Below are positions 63,744 to 64,000 of a DNA stretch of 64,000 nucleotides, one piece after another; position 1 is the stretch's first letter, and each line of letters opens with the position of its first letter. A program made the position numbers and the translations under genes. The notes beneath the pieces were generated by a model. The model had not been told where the DNA came from. It saw only the letters and a program-made list of their open reading frames with translations, and ran no database searches. Location of the stretch: positions 496,001 through 560,000 of the forward strand of contig JAMZAV010000305.1 in the NCBI GenBank assembly GCA_024449915.1, written 5' to 3'. The DNA is from Sweltsa coloradensis (taxonomy: Eukaryota; Arthropoda; Insecta; Plecoptera; Chloroperlidae).

Positions 63744-64000
63744 GTCAATTCACTTCGGATCACGTTGTAACTAGGCCTAACCAACACGCCTATAAACAAG
63801 CTCGTGTCTAACTTGAGCACGTCTATCCTACGCCCTCTGCTAGGTACCTAGCACTAGAGCCTAGCTAGCCTAGGCCTAGGCCCTAGGCCTAGAGCAATGA
63901 TGTGAGATTGAGCCCTCGTAAGCCTAGGGCTAACAGTAAACTGAAATAACTTACAGCTGAGACAAACAATGCAAGTTTAGTAGTTATGTAGTCGATTCAC
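63744..64000 (-). promoter_or_regulatory. CERS: Upstream region of ceramide synthase copy B, possible 5' UTR intron
   Basis: On the minus strand a GTAAGT donor-like site near 63950 is followed by a GGCCTAG acceptor-like site at about 63770, just before TTACAACGTGA and the ATG. Copy A has the similar CTAG-GTCACAAC at the same distance from its ATG. A 5' UTR intron is inferred from this shared site. TAGGCCTA-type words are dense here. Confidence 0.3.

Overview
The window is animal nuclear DNA: AT-rich, with GT-AG introns, many nested retrotransposons and DNA transposons, and three recognisable host genes. The invertebrate style of the FAM114A N-terminus, the CERS5/6-like ceramide synthases and the very frequent TAGGCCTA-type words suggest a marine invertebrate, possibly an echinoderm. 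The species call is inference only.

Region by region. 1-17.8 kb has no host gene. It holds a 3.0-kb DNA transposon with roughly 675-bp inverted ends and a decayed transposase (648-3686), a cluster of tRNA-like repeats (3.8-4.6 kb), a tRNA-derived SINE (7375-7807), an old hAT copy, a repeat carrying a hammerhead ribozyme (about 10.6-11.08 kb) and several dispersed repeat families. 17,843-32,690 (+) is a seven-exon FAM114A (Noxp20) gene encoding 648 residues; every splice phase agrees. Its introns are full of insertions: a Harbinger-like MITE, a hAT with a SINE inside it, a TTAA-flanked foldback split by a LINE, a LINE split by a hAT, and a palindrome made of two hammerhead-ribozyme repeats head to head. 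33-43 kb is repeats again, including a foldback insert with a poly(A) tail and a 16-bp target duplication.

43,185-44,276 (-) and 62,643-63,743 (-) are two intact ceramide synthase genes of the same orientation, each coding without introns, about 18 kb apart. They look like a duplicated retrogene or a lineage that lost its introns. Between them lie a foldback element, tandem-repeat-bearing elements, a decayed RNase H-type LINE (49.6-54.25 kb) interrupted by a hAT, and a second truncated RNase H LINE (about 59.0-59.7 kb).

The host genes do not form a pathway. FAM114A is a trafficking-related protein and the ceramide synthases are ER lipid enzymes. The most unusual content is in the repeats: self-cleaving ribozyme motifs in retro-inserted and inverted copies, SINEs sharing their tail with the resident LINE, and small palindromes built around tRNA acceptor stems.
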